From JAYTQG01 sp043746815 (GTDB lineage: Bacteria; Actinomycetota; Thermoleophilia; Miltoncostaeales; Miltoncostaeaceae), in NCBI GenBank assembly GCA_043746815.1, contig JAYTQG010000145.1:1-41858 (forward strand): a DNA stretch of 41,858 nucleotides. Reading direction: 5' to 3'. The notes under the pieces were generated by a model that ran no database searches, had not been told where the DNA came from, and worked only from the letters and a program-made list of their open reading frames with translations. The position numbers and the translations under genes are program-made. Shown in pieces: positions 26,641 to 34,734 of this stretch (position 1 is the stretch's first letter; each line of letters begins with the position of its first letter).

Positions 26641-28965
26641 TCAGCGGGCGCGAGTCGGGACACCCCGCACTCCCGCGACGGCGCCGACGGGCCCGAGTCC
26701 AGGCGTTGGTGCGACGGGGGACCGATTGGGCGCTAGCGCAGTCGGCTGGGTGGCGGGTGCAACCTCGGCGAGGACGGGCGCTGGCGCGTCTACTTCCGGA
26801 CTCGCTGTCGGAATCACTTCCGCGGTGGCGTTGCGATCCACCCGAATCCAGCGGGAGATCGATGGGATGCCTTGCGTATTGACGACGACCAGCATGTAGA
26901 AGCCCGGAGGAGCGACGTTCGGATTAATCGGTGAGGTGACCGTGACACGCGTCGAGCTGGTGTGCGAGACGGGCATCGAGATCATGCGGGCTTGCATGTC
27001 GAGACCGTGAGTAACCGCCGCTGGCACGATCAGGGTCGCGGAGCGGATCGTGTCGGCATCTGCGGAGTTGATCCCCAGCTGCATCCCGTATCCGACAGCG
27101 GCGGGTGCGCTTGTGATCGTCGGCCGTGCCCCGCGAGAGAGATACGCAGGGGAGTAGTACTCCGCCCTCCACTGATCGGGATGCGTTCGCTTGGTTTCCC
27201 GATCGTCGCCAGCGGACATGACGCGCCCATCCGGCAACAGCAGGGCGGTCGAGTGATACGTCCGGCGTTGAATGTTCGAGGGGCCAGTCGTCCAACTATT
27301 CGTGCCGGGCTGGAAAATCTCCGTCGAAAAGATTGGTTGGTCGTAAAGGTGGTTGCCGTCCACGATTTCGGGAGACTCCCCCGGGTCGAGGTTTCCGATA
27401 CCACCACCGATCGTGACCATCGATCCATCCGTGAGCTGGACGGTGTTGTGGTGTGCACGGGGGATGTGGATGCTGTTCGCCGTCGGAACCTTCGCGAAGC
27501 CTGCAGACACGGCGGCGGTGCTCAGCGAGAACGTATGCGTCGTGCCGTGGTTGGTCGAGCCGGTCCCACCGATCGACGTGACACTCGTTGGCGCCGCGGC
27601 GCCCTGGGCGTCCAGCTGAAACGGCCTCAGCACGACGGTTGACCAGTTGCCGTACTCGCCCCCTGAACCAGGGAACGTGGACTTCGCCGGAAGGTCCTGC
27701 CAGCTCCAGTAGCCAGCACCCGCAAGCCGCGGAGTGAGAACCGCAGGAATTGTCGAGGGGCCTGCCATCAGGATACGTCCGTCCGGCAGGAGGACGTTGC
27801 GCGGGTAGAGGTCCATTGCATGTGACGGCGCGTCGCTGTAGACGTCGTCCGGCAGTGCCGGTGAAACGCGCTCCAACGTTCCTGCCAAGTTTTGATCCGC
27901 GTTCGGCGTGAAGACCTCCACCTCGCGGTTGATCCGCTCGCCATCCACCGCAGGGTGCGTTGCGTCGGCCGCCCGTGCGGGCCGGCCGAACTCATCGAAG
28001 CCACTCATGATCACGACGCGTCCGTCCGCAAGCAGGGTCAGCGTCGGATACCAGCGGCCGTGGTGCATCAGTCCCTGTGCCTTCCACGTTTCGGTCCACG
28101 GGTTGAAGATCCAGAGCCCCCGCTGACCCTCAATGCCGTGCTCTGCGGTCACTCCCGTCAGTTCTCCGCCAGCCACCAGGATTCGCCCGTCGGCGAGCTG
28201 AACATGGCCCGAGCAAAAGAGGTTGGGAACGGTGGTGTCACTCGCGCCCTGGCCGGAAATCGTTGGTGGGTCCACCGCGCGGTATTGACCGGTGAGCGGA
28301 TCGAAGACGTGGGCAATCCCGCTGCCAGCGTCGGGCTTCACCTCGGGTGCCGTGGGACTCTCCGTCGGTTTTGAGATCAGGAGAATTTTGCCGGTTGGCA
28401 GCAGGACTTGGTTGATCGCGTAGTTCGGGAGGAGAAACGGACTCGGACGCACTGGGTTGGTCGGGCCGAAGCCCCACTGGCCGGTGTTAACGACCTCGTT
28501 CGCTGTGCGCCGCCCCGCAGGCACGGCGGTGATCTGACTCCGGGATCTGGTGGCCGGGCAAAACGCAAGATGAGAACGCCGAAAGGACGCACCCGCGCAG
28601 CGGGTGTTCTGCGCTCGATCTGCGAGCGCGCTGGCATCCTTGCCATGACCGCCACTGCGGTAGTGCTCGGCGTTGCCCTCCCATTTCCAATAGTTCGCAA
28701 CGGGGCGAACGGTCGCTGAAACGAGGCCGCCGACGGCGGGGACCGCCGCTGCGAGCACGGCGAGCGCGCTTGCACCTGCGAGGAGTACACCGGGATTGAG
28801 GCGACGGCGTCGCCGGGATGCTGGGCGAAAAATGGAAACTTCCCTTCCGTGGGTCCCATTCAGAGTTGCGCAGGTCCCCGTCAAGAGCGCCAACCGAACC
28901 GACAGGACGGGGGCGCCGCAGGTATAGGTCGGTGAACCTTGAGCCACGAGGAGCGCCGTGGTCAT
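26641..28965 (-). CDS. Secreted copper radical oxidase paralogue with Pro/Ala-rich tail
   Basis: This is a paralogue of the next gene, near-identical in long blocks. The same copper-radical residues are present: NLFCSGH, GRWYPT, RRTYHS and VTHGLDMQAR, with the same 55-residue Cys-Tyr spacing. Instead of PKD domains it ends in about 60 residues rich in Pro, Ala and Val. The first ATG is 28965, used here, but it gives 45 non-matching residues before the signal peptide. A good GGAAGGGA site (28841-28848) sits seven bases before an in-frame ATT at 28833, which would give a signal peptide of the same length as its paralogue. The true start is therefore uncertain. Confidence 0.84.
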   Translation of the reverse strand: MTTALLVAQGSPTYTCGAPVLSVRLALLTGTCATLNGTHGREVSIFRPASRRRRRLNPGVLLAGASALAVLAAAVPAVGGLVSATVRPVANYWKWEGNAEHYRSGGHGKDASALADRAQNTRCAGASFRRSHLAFCPATRSRSQITAVPAGRRTANEVVNTGQWGFGPTNPVRPSPFLLPNYAINQVLLPTGKILLISKPTESPTAPEVKPDAGSGIAHVFDPLTGQYRAVDPPTISGQGASDTTVPNLFCSGHVQLADGRILVAGGELTGVTAEHGIEGQRGLWIFNPWTETWKAQGLMHHGRWYPTLTLLADGRVVIMSGFDEFGRPARAADATHPAVDGERINREVEVFTPNADQNLAGTLERVSPALPDDVYSDAPSHAMDLYPRNVLLPDGRILMAGPSTIPAVLTPRLAGAGYWSWQDLPAKSTFPGSGGEYGNWSTVVLRPFQLDAQGAAAPTSVTSIGGTGSTNHGTTHTFSLSTAAVSAGFAKVPTANSIHIPRAHHNTVQLTDGSMVTIGGGIGNLDPGESPEIVDGNHLYDQPIFSTEIFQPGTNSWTTGPSNIQRRTYHSTALLLPDGRVMSAGDDRETKRTHPDQWRAEYYSPAYLSRGARPTITSAPAAVGYGMQLGINSADADTIRSATLIVPAAVTHGLDMQARMISMPVSHTSSTRVTVTSPINPNVAPPGFYMLVVVNTQGIPSISRWIRVDRNATAEVIPTASPEVDAPAPVLAEVAPATQPTALAPNRSPVAPTPGLGPVGAVAGVRGVPTRAR

Positions 28966-29038
28966 AGCGGAACACCGCGCCTCGGAACCAGGTCTGTCGG
29001 TGCCGAGATAGGGGACCTACAACCGAAGGGACTCCCTC

Positions 29039-30730
29039 GTGCGCCGCGCATCCGTACAGGTCATCGTTGCCACTGCTGTCGCGCTCTCGGCGCCGACCGT
29101 TGCGGTGGCGGCTGACACTCCCTTGGCGGGGACGGTCGTCGAACTCTCCACTCCAATTAGGGACGCCGAGCACCCGCGGATCGTCGTCGCGGCCGATGGG
29201 ACCGCAACGGCAATCTGGGAGGAACAACGTGATGGGACGGCCGTCGTTCAGGCCGCGACCCGACCAAGCGACGGCGCCTTCGGTCCCCCAGTCCAGCTCT
29301 CCGTTCCGTCCCCGACGAACCCGCTGGCTCCCCAGTCCGACAGTCATCCCGAGGTGGCGGTGAGCCCAGACGGGACGACGTTCGCGGTCTGGCAGCAAAC
29401 CCAGAGTGCGGGGAGCGGAGTTCAGGTGGCGACGCGGCCGCCAGGTGGATCATTCGGTCCGCCGGTGACGATTTCGGCTCCCGCCGCGGCAGCCTATTCG
29501 CCAGCACTTGCCGTGGGTCAAGACGGCACAGCGGTCGTCACGTGGAGCGCGTACGTCTCAAACGCCGTCCACCTCCAGTCATCTACTCGGGCATCCGGCG
29601 GCGTCTTTGAGGCTGCGGTCGACATCACTGCGACGGGCCAAATCGTTGGCGCGCCCGCGACCGCCGTTGGACCCGACGGAACCACAACGATCGCTTGGCA
29701 AACGGACACGTCACGGGTTCAAACGGCCACCCGTCCCGCCGGGGGCAACTTCGGACCGGCAATCGACCTCGGGTCGTCAGCGGGAACACGCACCGACACC
29801 GGCCCGAGCATCGCGGCAGGTCTCGATGGCACGACGGCGGTTGTGTGGAGTGAGGACACCGGATCGGAGTTCGTCACGCGATTCGTTTCGCGTGCAGCGG
29901 GCGGTAGCTTCGGTGCTCCAGAATCGCTTTCGCCGCTCGGTCGAGACGCGCGCAGGCCGCAGATCGCTCTCGCTCAAAACGGAAGTGCAACCGTTACATG
30001 GATGGGGTTGGACGGCCCCGATCGAGTCGTCGTCGCCTCCCGAAAGGCCGCCGGTGGAACATTCGCCACCGCCATTCAGCTATCTCTCCCAGGCGCGTCA
30101 GCGTTTGATGCGCAGGTACGGGCCGCGTGGGACGGCGCCGCAACCGTTGTGTGGAGTCGGTACGACGGCGCGAACGTCGTGGCCCAGGGAAGAACCCTGG
30201 TGCCGGGGGGCGAGCTGACGAGCCTCAGGGACCTCTCGCCCGTCGGGAGAAACGCCGACTCGCCACAAGTTGCCGTCGCACCAGATGGAACGGCGACGGC
30301 GCTGTGGAGTCGGTTCAACGGCTCGAAGTGGGTCGTGCAGGCCGTGGGCCCAGGCAGTCCCACGCAACCCCCGGCGCAACGCGCCAACGTGGTCACGGCG
30401 ACCCCGGCACCCGCCACGCAGGTCGTTCGGACCCCAGAGCCCAACGTGCAGGCCACCAGCGTCCTCACCCGGCCGCTGCTTGTGGTCCAGCCCAAGATCG
30501 TCGGTACATATCGCGTGGGCCGAACCCTCCGCTGCGCGACCGGTCAATTCACTGGAGCGACCCAGTTCACGATCTACTGGCGCCGAAACGGTCGAGCGAT
30601 CCGGCGCGCGTCGGGCTCCAGCTACCGGCTGACCCGCGCCGACCGTGGGCATGTGGTCACCTGCAAAGTGGATGCTCGCTCGAGCGTCGGGCACACCACG
30701 GTGGCGTCGGTCGGGGTTGTCCCCGGGTAG
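29039..30730 (+). CDS. Secreted eight-repeat beta-propeller-like protein with Ig-like tail
   Basis: This 563-residue protein has a signal peptide ending at VAVAA (residue 25). About eight repeats of near 50 residues follow, each centred on a D-G-T-A-x-x-x-W motif: DGTATAIW, DGTTFAVW, DGTAVVTW, DGTTTIAW, DGTTAVVW, NGSATVTW, DGAATVVW and DGTATALW. They are spaced by ATRPxGGxFGxPV-type strands. A Thr/Pro linker leads to a roughly 80-residue domain (KIVGTYRVGRTLRCATG, IYWRRNGRAIRR, YRLTRADRGHVVTCKV) of the kind repeated in actinobacterial surface proteins. No catalytic motif is seen. GTG 29039 follows GAAGGGA. Binding or adhesion outside the cell is a guess. Confidence 0.82.
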   Translation: MRRASVQVIVATAVALSAPTVAVAADTPLAGTVVELSTPIRDAEHPRIVVAADGTATAIWEEQRDGTAVVQAATRPSDGAFGPPVQLSVPSPTNPLAPQSDSHPEVAVSPDGTTFAVWQQTQSAGSGVQVATRPPGGSFGPPVTISAPAAAAYSPALAVGQDGTAVVTWSAYVSNAVHLQSSTRASGGVFEAAVDITATGQIVGAPATAVGPDGTTTIAWQTDTSRVQTATRPAGGNFGPAIDLGSSAGTRTDTGPSIAAGLDGTTAVVWSEDTGSEFVTRFVSRAAGGSFGAPESLSPLGRDARRPQIALAQNGSATVTWMGLDGPDRVVVASRKAAGGTFATAIQLSLPGASAFDAQVRAAWDGAATVVWSRYDGANVVAQGRTLVPGGELTSLRDLSPVGRNADSPQVAVAPDGTATALWSRFNGSKWVVQAVGPGSPTQPPAQRANVVTATPAPATQVVRTPEPNVQATSVLTRPLLVVQPKIVGTYRVGRTLRCATGQFTGATQFTIYWRRNGRAIRRASGSSYRLTRADRGHVVTCKVDARSSVGHTTVASVGVVPG

Positions 30731-31320
30731 TCCGGTCGCGAGACCCCTTTCGACTTCTCCGGCACGCTCGATCGGCGTGGCAAGCCTGATAAGCCTTGTC
30801 AGGGCGGCGGAGTCGAGATCGTCCAACCGTTTCACTTCGATGCAGCTGCGCGCCCCACCTTCGCAACAAGCGGACTTCGGGCCAATAGGGCTCGGAACGA
30901 CGCAGTCTGAGCGCTGCGCCTGGGGAGAGCCAGGCTGGCAGGACACCCTTGGAGATCTCAACAGCCGTGTCACACCACCAGAATCACCCCAAGTGCCTCC
31001 TCCTCGTATCGCGCCTTCGTGCAGGCGCCGACCTGAAGATGCGAGAGGTGGCAGCGGAGGACGGAAGATCAGCCGCGGCTACCTGTCCAGGGTAGAGCGG
31101 ATTGACTGTCGATGAGGGGTCAGGGCCCCTGGGGAAGAACGGCTCGCCGGAGTCGCCTACCAACGGCGACTGGCTCGGTCAGCGCCTTGCGCTGCGTGAA
31201 ACCGCGGGATACGCTCGACCTAGCGTCGATGGACCACGAGGCGGCCCCCGCCAAGCCCTATCGGTGGCTTGCAAAGCCTGCGGAGGGGCCGGGGCCTTCG
31301 ACGCGAAAGGGGGGTTGACA
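30731..31320. other. Intergenic stretch without recognised gene
   Basis: About 590 bases lie between the repeat protein and the glyoxalase remnant. Short open frames exist on both strands, but none has a ribosome site with family-like content. AAAGGGGGG just before 31321 is the old ribosome site of the following pseudogene. The stretch may contain further decayed sequence that I cannot identify. Confidence 0.5.
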
Positions 31321-31694
31321 ATGTCCCGTCAGATCGTCCACTTCGAAACACCGACTGACGACACCGGCCAAGGGCGTGCGTCTTGGGGTTCGCTCTTCGG
31401 CTGCCAGTTCGAGGCATTCCCGAGCCATGCCGACTACTCCGAGACCCGGATAGACGACCAGTCCCGGCGCGACGATCACGACTATGGAGCCGGGCAAGAG
31501 TGGCGCGCGCCTACTTCGACCTCGACCACCACAAAACTGGCCTGGCGCGGCGCGTATGCGCGAACTCGGCGGCCCATGCGGGCGAGCCGATGCCAGTACC
31601 CGGAATAGTCGGGTTTGTGACCTGTAACGACCCACAGTGGAACGAGTTCTGTCTCTGGCAGGCCGAACCAACCGCCCAGGTCCCGACGGGATAG
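31321..31694 (+). pseudogene. VOC/glyoxalase-fold protein, multiply frameshifted
   Basis: The pieces line up with a small VOC (glyoxalase/bleomycin resistance) protein of about 120 residues, but in changing frames. MSRQIVHFETPTDDTGQGR and SWGSLFGCQFEAFP run from 31321 in frame 1. GATITTMEPGKSGAR is in frame 2 near 31465-31510. AYFDLDHHKTGLA is in frame 3, MRELGGP in frame 2 near 31556, and AGEPMPVPG to FCLWQAEPTAQVPTG in frame 3 up to the stop at 31694. The usual family text (HFEIPADD, LFGWxFE, VYFDVDD, GxxGEPMPVPGMG, DPxGNEFGLWQ) is recognisable throughout. The conserved DPQGNEF reads DPQWNEF. At least four frame changes mean no functional product. Confidence 0.82.
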
Positions 31695-31709
31695 ACGATC
31701 GACACTTGG

Positions 31710-32240
31710 GTGGCGTACCCGGGGGATCATCTACCGCCACCACGGTGGATGATCCCTGCCGGGTTCTTGGCCGGTGCTGCAACCGGCGTGATCGCGCGCG
31801 GTTGGATGCGGTGGATCTCCACGGACCCCGAGTTCACCTGGCCGGGCACGATCGGGATCCTCCTCGGATTCGCACTCTTTGGCACCGCGCAAGCGGTGGT
31901 GTGGTCAGTTCGGCGCGCTGGATGGTCGGGGCGGCGGCTGAATATCGTGCGCTCGCTGGCGGCGGTCCTTTCGCTCGGACTGTTCGTAGCTGCGGGAGCG
32001 ATCATGTTTCCCACGGTCGTCTGCGCGTCGCTTGCCCTGTGGCGTGACGACTGGCAACGCTGGATTCGGGGACTGCTCGCCGTCGCCAGCGCGCCGATCG
32101 CTGTTGCGGTGGCTCACGACATCGGAGCCGACAAGGGTTGGGACATCGTCACGGCAGGCCGGATCGCCGTGTTCGTGGCCATCTACTGCCTGATCGTCAT
32201 CTCCACCTGGCCAACCGTCGCACCGCACCGCGACCGATAG
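31710..32240 (+). CDS. Small integral membrane protein of unknown function
   Basis: This 176-residue protein has about five hydrophobic segments: IPAGFLAGAATGVIARG, TIGILLGFALFGTAQAVVW, LAAVLSLGLFVAAGAIMF, GLLAVASAPIAVAVAHDIG and RIAVFVAIYCLIVISTW. Short charged loops between them follow a positive-inside pattern (RRAGWSGRRLNIVRS). I do not recognise a family. The start is GTG 31710, only 15 bases after the glyoxalase remnant; no strong ribosome site is present, so the start is provisional. Codon use and hydrophobic pattern argue that the gene is real. Confidence 0.72.
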   Translation: MAYPGDHLPPPRWMIPAGFLAGAATGVIARGWMRWISTDPEFTWPGTIGILLGFALFGTAQAVVWSVRRAGWSGRRLNIVRSLAAVLSLGLFVAAGAIMFPTVVCASLALWRDDWQRWIRGLLAVASAPIAVAVAHDIGADKGWDIVTAGRIAVFVAIYCLIVISTWPTVAPHRDR

Positions 32241-32548
32241 CGTGCCGGACGATCCGGGCCAGCTACCTCAGCACAACGTCGCGCCAAGGGGTGAGTAAAT
32301 CCCTCCCTTTCGCTCGTTTTGGGCGGCGATGAAGAGACGCATGGCCGAGGGCTAGCAGTGTCCATCGTCGGTATCCGGCGACCGTCGGGTCGGCACACGA
32401 AGCCATCCGCCTGGAGTTGGAAGCGTCAAAGACCGTCCAGTGAGGGCGGCGAATGTGATTTTCGCGGCAACACGCGAGACGCTGCGGCAACAACTTCAGA
32501 CGTATTCAGACGCGTTTTGGCCCCTCGGCGGTCCGGCCCTAGAACGTA
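32241..32548. other. Intergenic stretch without recognised gene
   Basis: About 310 bases separate the membrane protein from the tRNA-Asp terminator. A 49-codon frame (GTG 32440 to 32589) runs through the terminator hairpin into the tRNA gene and is taken as spurious. No other feature is seen. Confidence 0.5.
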
Positions 32549-32577
32549 GAAAACCCCCGCAAAAGCGAGGGTTTTTG
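32549..32577 (-). terminator. Rho-independent terminator after tRNA-Asp
   Basis: Read on the minus strand, an A-run precedes the stem arm AAACCCTCGC, a TTTT loop, the arm GCGGGGGTTT with one mismatched pair, and then T residues. It lies immediately downstream of the tRNA-Asp 3' end. The symmetry means it could also end transcription arriving from the plus strand. Confidence 0.85.
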
Positions 32578-32580
32578 GGA

Positions 32581-32655
32581 CGGGAGTGACGGGACTCGAA
32601 CCCGCGACCTCAGGATTGACAGTCCTGCGCTCTAACCAAGCTGAGCTACACCCCC
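32581..32655 (-). tRNA. tRNA-Asp (GUC)
   Basis: The minus strand folds as a complete cloverleaf: acceptor GGGGGTG/CACTCCC with one G-T pair, D-arm TAGCTCAGCTTGGTTAGAGC, anticodon arm around CTGTCAA giving anticodon GTC, and T-arm GGGTTCGAGTCCC. CCA is not encoded. It is followed by a terminator and preceded 33 bases upstream by tRNA-Val on the same strand; the pair is probably co-transcribed. Confidence 0.97.
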
Positions 32656-32688
32656 AACATGCCCGGAACAACTCGTAATGAGAGGCGA

Positions 32689-32761
32689 TGGGCGGTGGCA
32701 GATTCGAACTGCCGGCCCCCTGTGTGTAAGACAGGCGCTCTCACCGCTGAGCTAACCGCCC
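32689..32761 (-). tRNA. tRNA-Val (UAC)
   Basis: The minus strand gives acceptor GGGCGGT/ACCGCCC, D-arm with TAGCTCAGCGGTGAGAGC, anticodon stem CCTGT/ACAGG around the loop CTTACAC (anticodon TAC), and T-arm GGCAGTTCGAATCTGCC. All stems pair fully and CCA is not encoded. Confidence 0.97.
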
Positions 32762-32816
32762 GTGGTCCCTCCGCGCTGGGGAAGATTACCAGCCTCTCCC
32801 GCCCTTCTGCACCCCG

Positions 32817-33191
32817 TTAGGTGGTGGCTTCCTCCGGGGGTACCGCGAGCGGCACTCCGTGCTCGTCCACCGAAACCATCGTGAAGAGGCCCGTGGTGCA
32901 GAGCTCGCGCGTGTTCCTGACCGCATCCTCGCGAAAGACGTCTACCCGGACCTTGAGGCTGGTCCGGCCAACTGACTCGACGCGTGCGATTAACTCCACG
33001 AGATCGCCCACTTCGACGGCGACGCGAAAAACGATCTCCTGAATCGATGCCGTAACGACAACATTCCGCGCTCGACGCATGGCCGCATAGCCAGCGACCT
33101 TGTCCATCCATGCGACAAGGGTGCCACCGAAAAGGCGTCCCCGCGGGTTCGTGTCGGTCGGAAAGACCGATTCAAGGGTGCGTGCTTCCAT
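32817..33191 (-). CDS. Acyl-CoA thioesterase, hotdog fold (YciA/BACH type)
   Basis: This 124-residue single-hotdog protein starts with LESVFPTDTNPRGRLFGGTLVAWMDKVAGYAAMRRA, the N-terminal block of acyl-CoA hydrolases of the YciA/BACH family, in which the Asp of the MD pair and the Asn after T are active-site residues. VVTASIQEIVFRVAVEVGDLVELIARV and the C-terminal LFTMVSVDEHGVPLAVPP complete the fold. It hydrolyses acyl-CoA thioesters, with chain length unknown. ATG 33191 is followed, after five bases on the 5' side, by the end of the DUF2127 gene, so both probably share a transcript. Confidence 0.92.
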   Translation of the reverse strand: MEARTLESVFPTDTNPRGRLFGGTLVAWMDKVAGYAAMRRARNVVVTASIQEIVFRVAVEVGDLVELIARVESVGRTSLKVRVDVFREDAVRNTRELCTTGLFTMVSVDEHGVPLAVPPEEATT

Positions 33192-33196
33192 GGTAG

Positions 33197-33712
33197 TCAG
33201 CCTGCGTGTCGGTTTCGTTTGAGCATTCGGGCCAGGTAGACGACGATTGCGACGTTCGCGATCAGTCCTCCGATCTTGAAGAACGTCGGGTGTCGCGAGA
33301 TTTCCCAGAGTTCCAGCGGGATGAACACTGCCGTCGCCCAGACGGTGAGGTACTCCGCCCAGCGCCGCTTGAGCGGCAGACCGCCCCCCTCGACGCCTTC
33401 CAGAATTCCATAGCCCAGGGCGATTAGGCCAAACAGCATGACTTTGTGGGGACTGAGGGCCCGCGCGTGTTCGATGGTGTTTGCAACCAGATGGCGAGTT
33501 GGATCGAGGCCGAGGCGAACCGCGAAGCGGCGGACCACACCGCCCCAGTCGGTACTCATGTGCGTCAGCAGCACGATCCCCGCAGCGATCAAGATCAGCC
33601 CACGTACAAAACGTTCCGCCGCAATCCATGGCAAAAGGCGCGCGCGACGGTCGACGGCTGGCGGGGAGATATTGGTGCCCGCGTTGGCTACCGCGTCCTG
33701 ATGGATCGTCAC
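33197..33712 (-). CDS. DUF2127 family membrane protein
   Basis: This 171-residue membrane protein carries the DUF2127 pattern: WIAAERFVRGLILIAAGIVLLTHMSTDWG, LSPHKVMLFGLIALGYGILEGVEGGGLPLKRRWAEYLTV and WATAVFIPLELWEISRHPTFFKIGGLIANVAIVVYLARML, split here only for description. Four transmembrane helices are predicted. The function of the family is unknown. It starts at ATG 33712, and a 140-base divergent promoter region separates it from the exported protein gene at 33853. Confidence 0.88.
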   Translation of the reverse strand: MTIHQDAVANAGTNISPPAVDRRARLLPWIAAERFVRGLILIAAGIVLLTHMSTDWGGVVRRFAVRLGLDPTRHLVANTIEHARALSPHKVMLFGLIALGYGILEGVEGGGLPLKRRWAEYLTVWATAVFIPLELWEISRHPTFFKIGGLIANVAIVVYLARMLKRNRHAG

Positions 33713-33852
33713 CGCGAGATCCTACGTGAGGGCAGTCGATCGACGTCAGGATCGCGCGTTCTGCGTGATTGCAAAGTTCCTCGGTTCGGCCGATACAAAC
33801 GTACGGTCCGCCGACGGCGGATCCGGACGCCCCTTCAGGAGACGCAAAGCGC

Positions 33853-34734
33853 ATGACCCCGAAAAAGCTCACCACAACCCTCTTGGCGCTGTCGGTGGCC
33901 GCTGTACCCCCGGCAGCGTTGGCCGGCGTTGGCAACGGCATCGGCGGGCGGGCGGTGATCGTTGTCGGCGGCGTGGTAAATGCGGTGGCGACGTCCGGGG
34001 GGCAGGCGACCATCACCATCAAGGTCGGTAGTGGAACGGTCATGCCGCTGAGTGCTCACACAGCGCTCCCCGATGGATTCGTTGGACACGAGATCGTTGC
34101 GACGCTGCCGGGTTCGGTGCACGTTTGGAATGCTGGGCGGGGGGTCCCGATCTCAGCGCTCGCCTCAGGAAAGCGCGTCGTCGCATCGATTCAACTCTCG
34201 ACCCCAATCTCCGCGACTGGCCGGATGGAAGTCAACGTCATTGGGATTCTCCCTGGGAGTGGCACGTCCGCGGAACCGCCCGTCCCCATCCCTGCGCCCA
34301 CTCCGGAGCCGAGCGCCCCCGCCCCAGCGCCGGCTGCCTCAGCCCCAACGGAGACCACTGCACCAACCCCGGCTCCCGCCACTCCGGCTCCGGCTCCGGC
34401 AAAGCCTGCCGGTCGACTGTTTCGCCTCGTCGCCGACGTCACGGCACTGAGCACCCAGCCGGACGGCGGCACGCTCGTCGTCGACATCACGCGTGTGCCG
34501 GGTGTCAGCGGTCGCCTCCGGCGGGTACTTGAGGGCAAGGCGCGTCTCCTCGTCGACTCAACCACGGTCGTCACCGGAGCAGCCGGAAACAAGATTGCGC
34601 CAAACGAGATCAGTGTTGACGACGGTCTACGCGTCAGCGCGGAACTTCTCCCGAAAGCGCAATGGGTGAACGACGCCGACGGAACTCAGCTACCGACGTT
34701 CCGAGCCAAGCGGATCCGCGACCTGGACGCTTAG
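33853..34734 (+). CDS. Exported protein with Pro/Ala linker, function unknown
   Basis: This 293-residue protein has a signal peptide (TTTLLALSVAAVPPAALA, about residues 6-23). A roughly 110-residue beta-rich domain (ATITIKVGSGTVMPLSAHT, RMEVNVIGILPGSG) joins a second beta domain of about 100 residues (LFRLVADVTALSTQPDGGTL, ARLLVDSTTVVTG) through about 45 residues made almost only of Pro, Ala, Thr and Ser. The two domains share spacing reminiscent of DUF5666-like beta folds, but no firm family is seen. AGGAG lies 11 bases before ATG 33853. Its stop overlaps the convergent ABC-F stop by three to four bases. Confidence 0.75.
   Translation: MTPKKLTTTLLALSVAAVPPAALAGVGNGIGGRAVIVVGGVVNAVATSGGQATITIKVGSGTVMPLSAHTALPDGFVGHEIVATLPGSVHVWNAGRGVPISALASGKRVVASIQLSTPISATGRMEVNVIGILPGSGTSAEPPVPIPAPTPEPSAPAPAPAASAPTETTAPTPAPATPAPAPAKPAGRLFRLVADVTALSTQPDGGTLVVDITRVPGVSGRLRRVLEGKARLLVDSTTVVTGAAGNKIAPNEISVDDGLRVSAELLPKAQWVNDADGTQLPTFRAKRIRDLDA

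Noticed and set aside
28858..28884. TTGACG and CTGAAT as a sigma-70 promoter for the oxidase paralogue
   Set aside because: The spacer is only 15 bases and the -10 match is poor; it would agree with the ATT start but cannot support it alone.
28984..29010. GGAAC plus CGAGAT, a possible ECF sigma promoter for the gene at 29039
   Set aside because: The spacing is short and the -10 element is weak; with such short motifs a chance match is likely.
32440..32589. A 49-codon plus-strand frame running into the tRNA-Asp gene
   Set aside because: It reads through the terminator hairpin and tRNA sequence and has no family content; frames of this kind over tRNA genes are a common false call.
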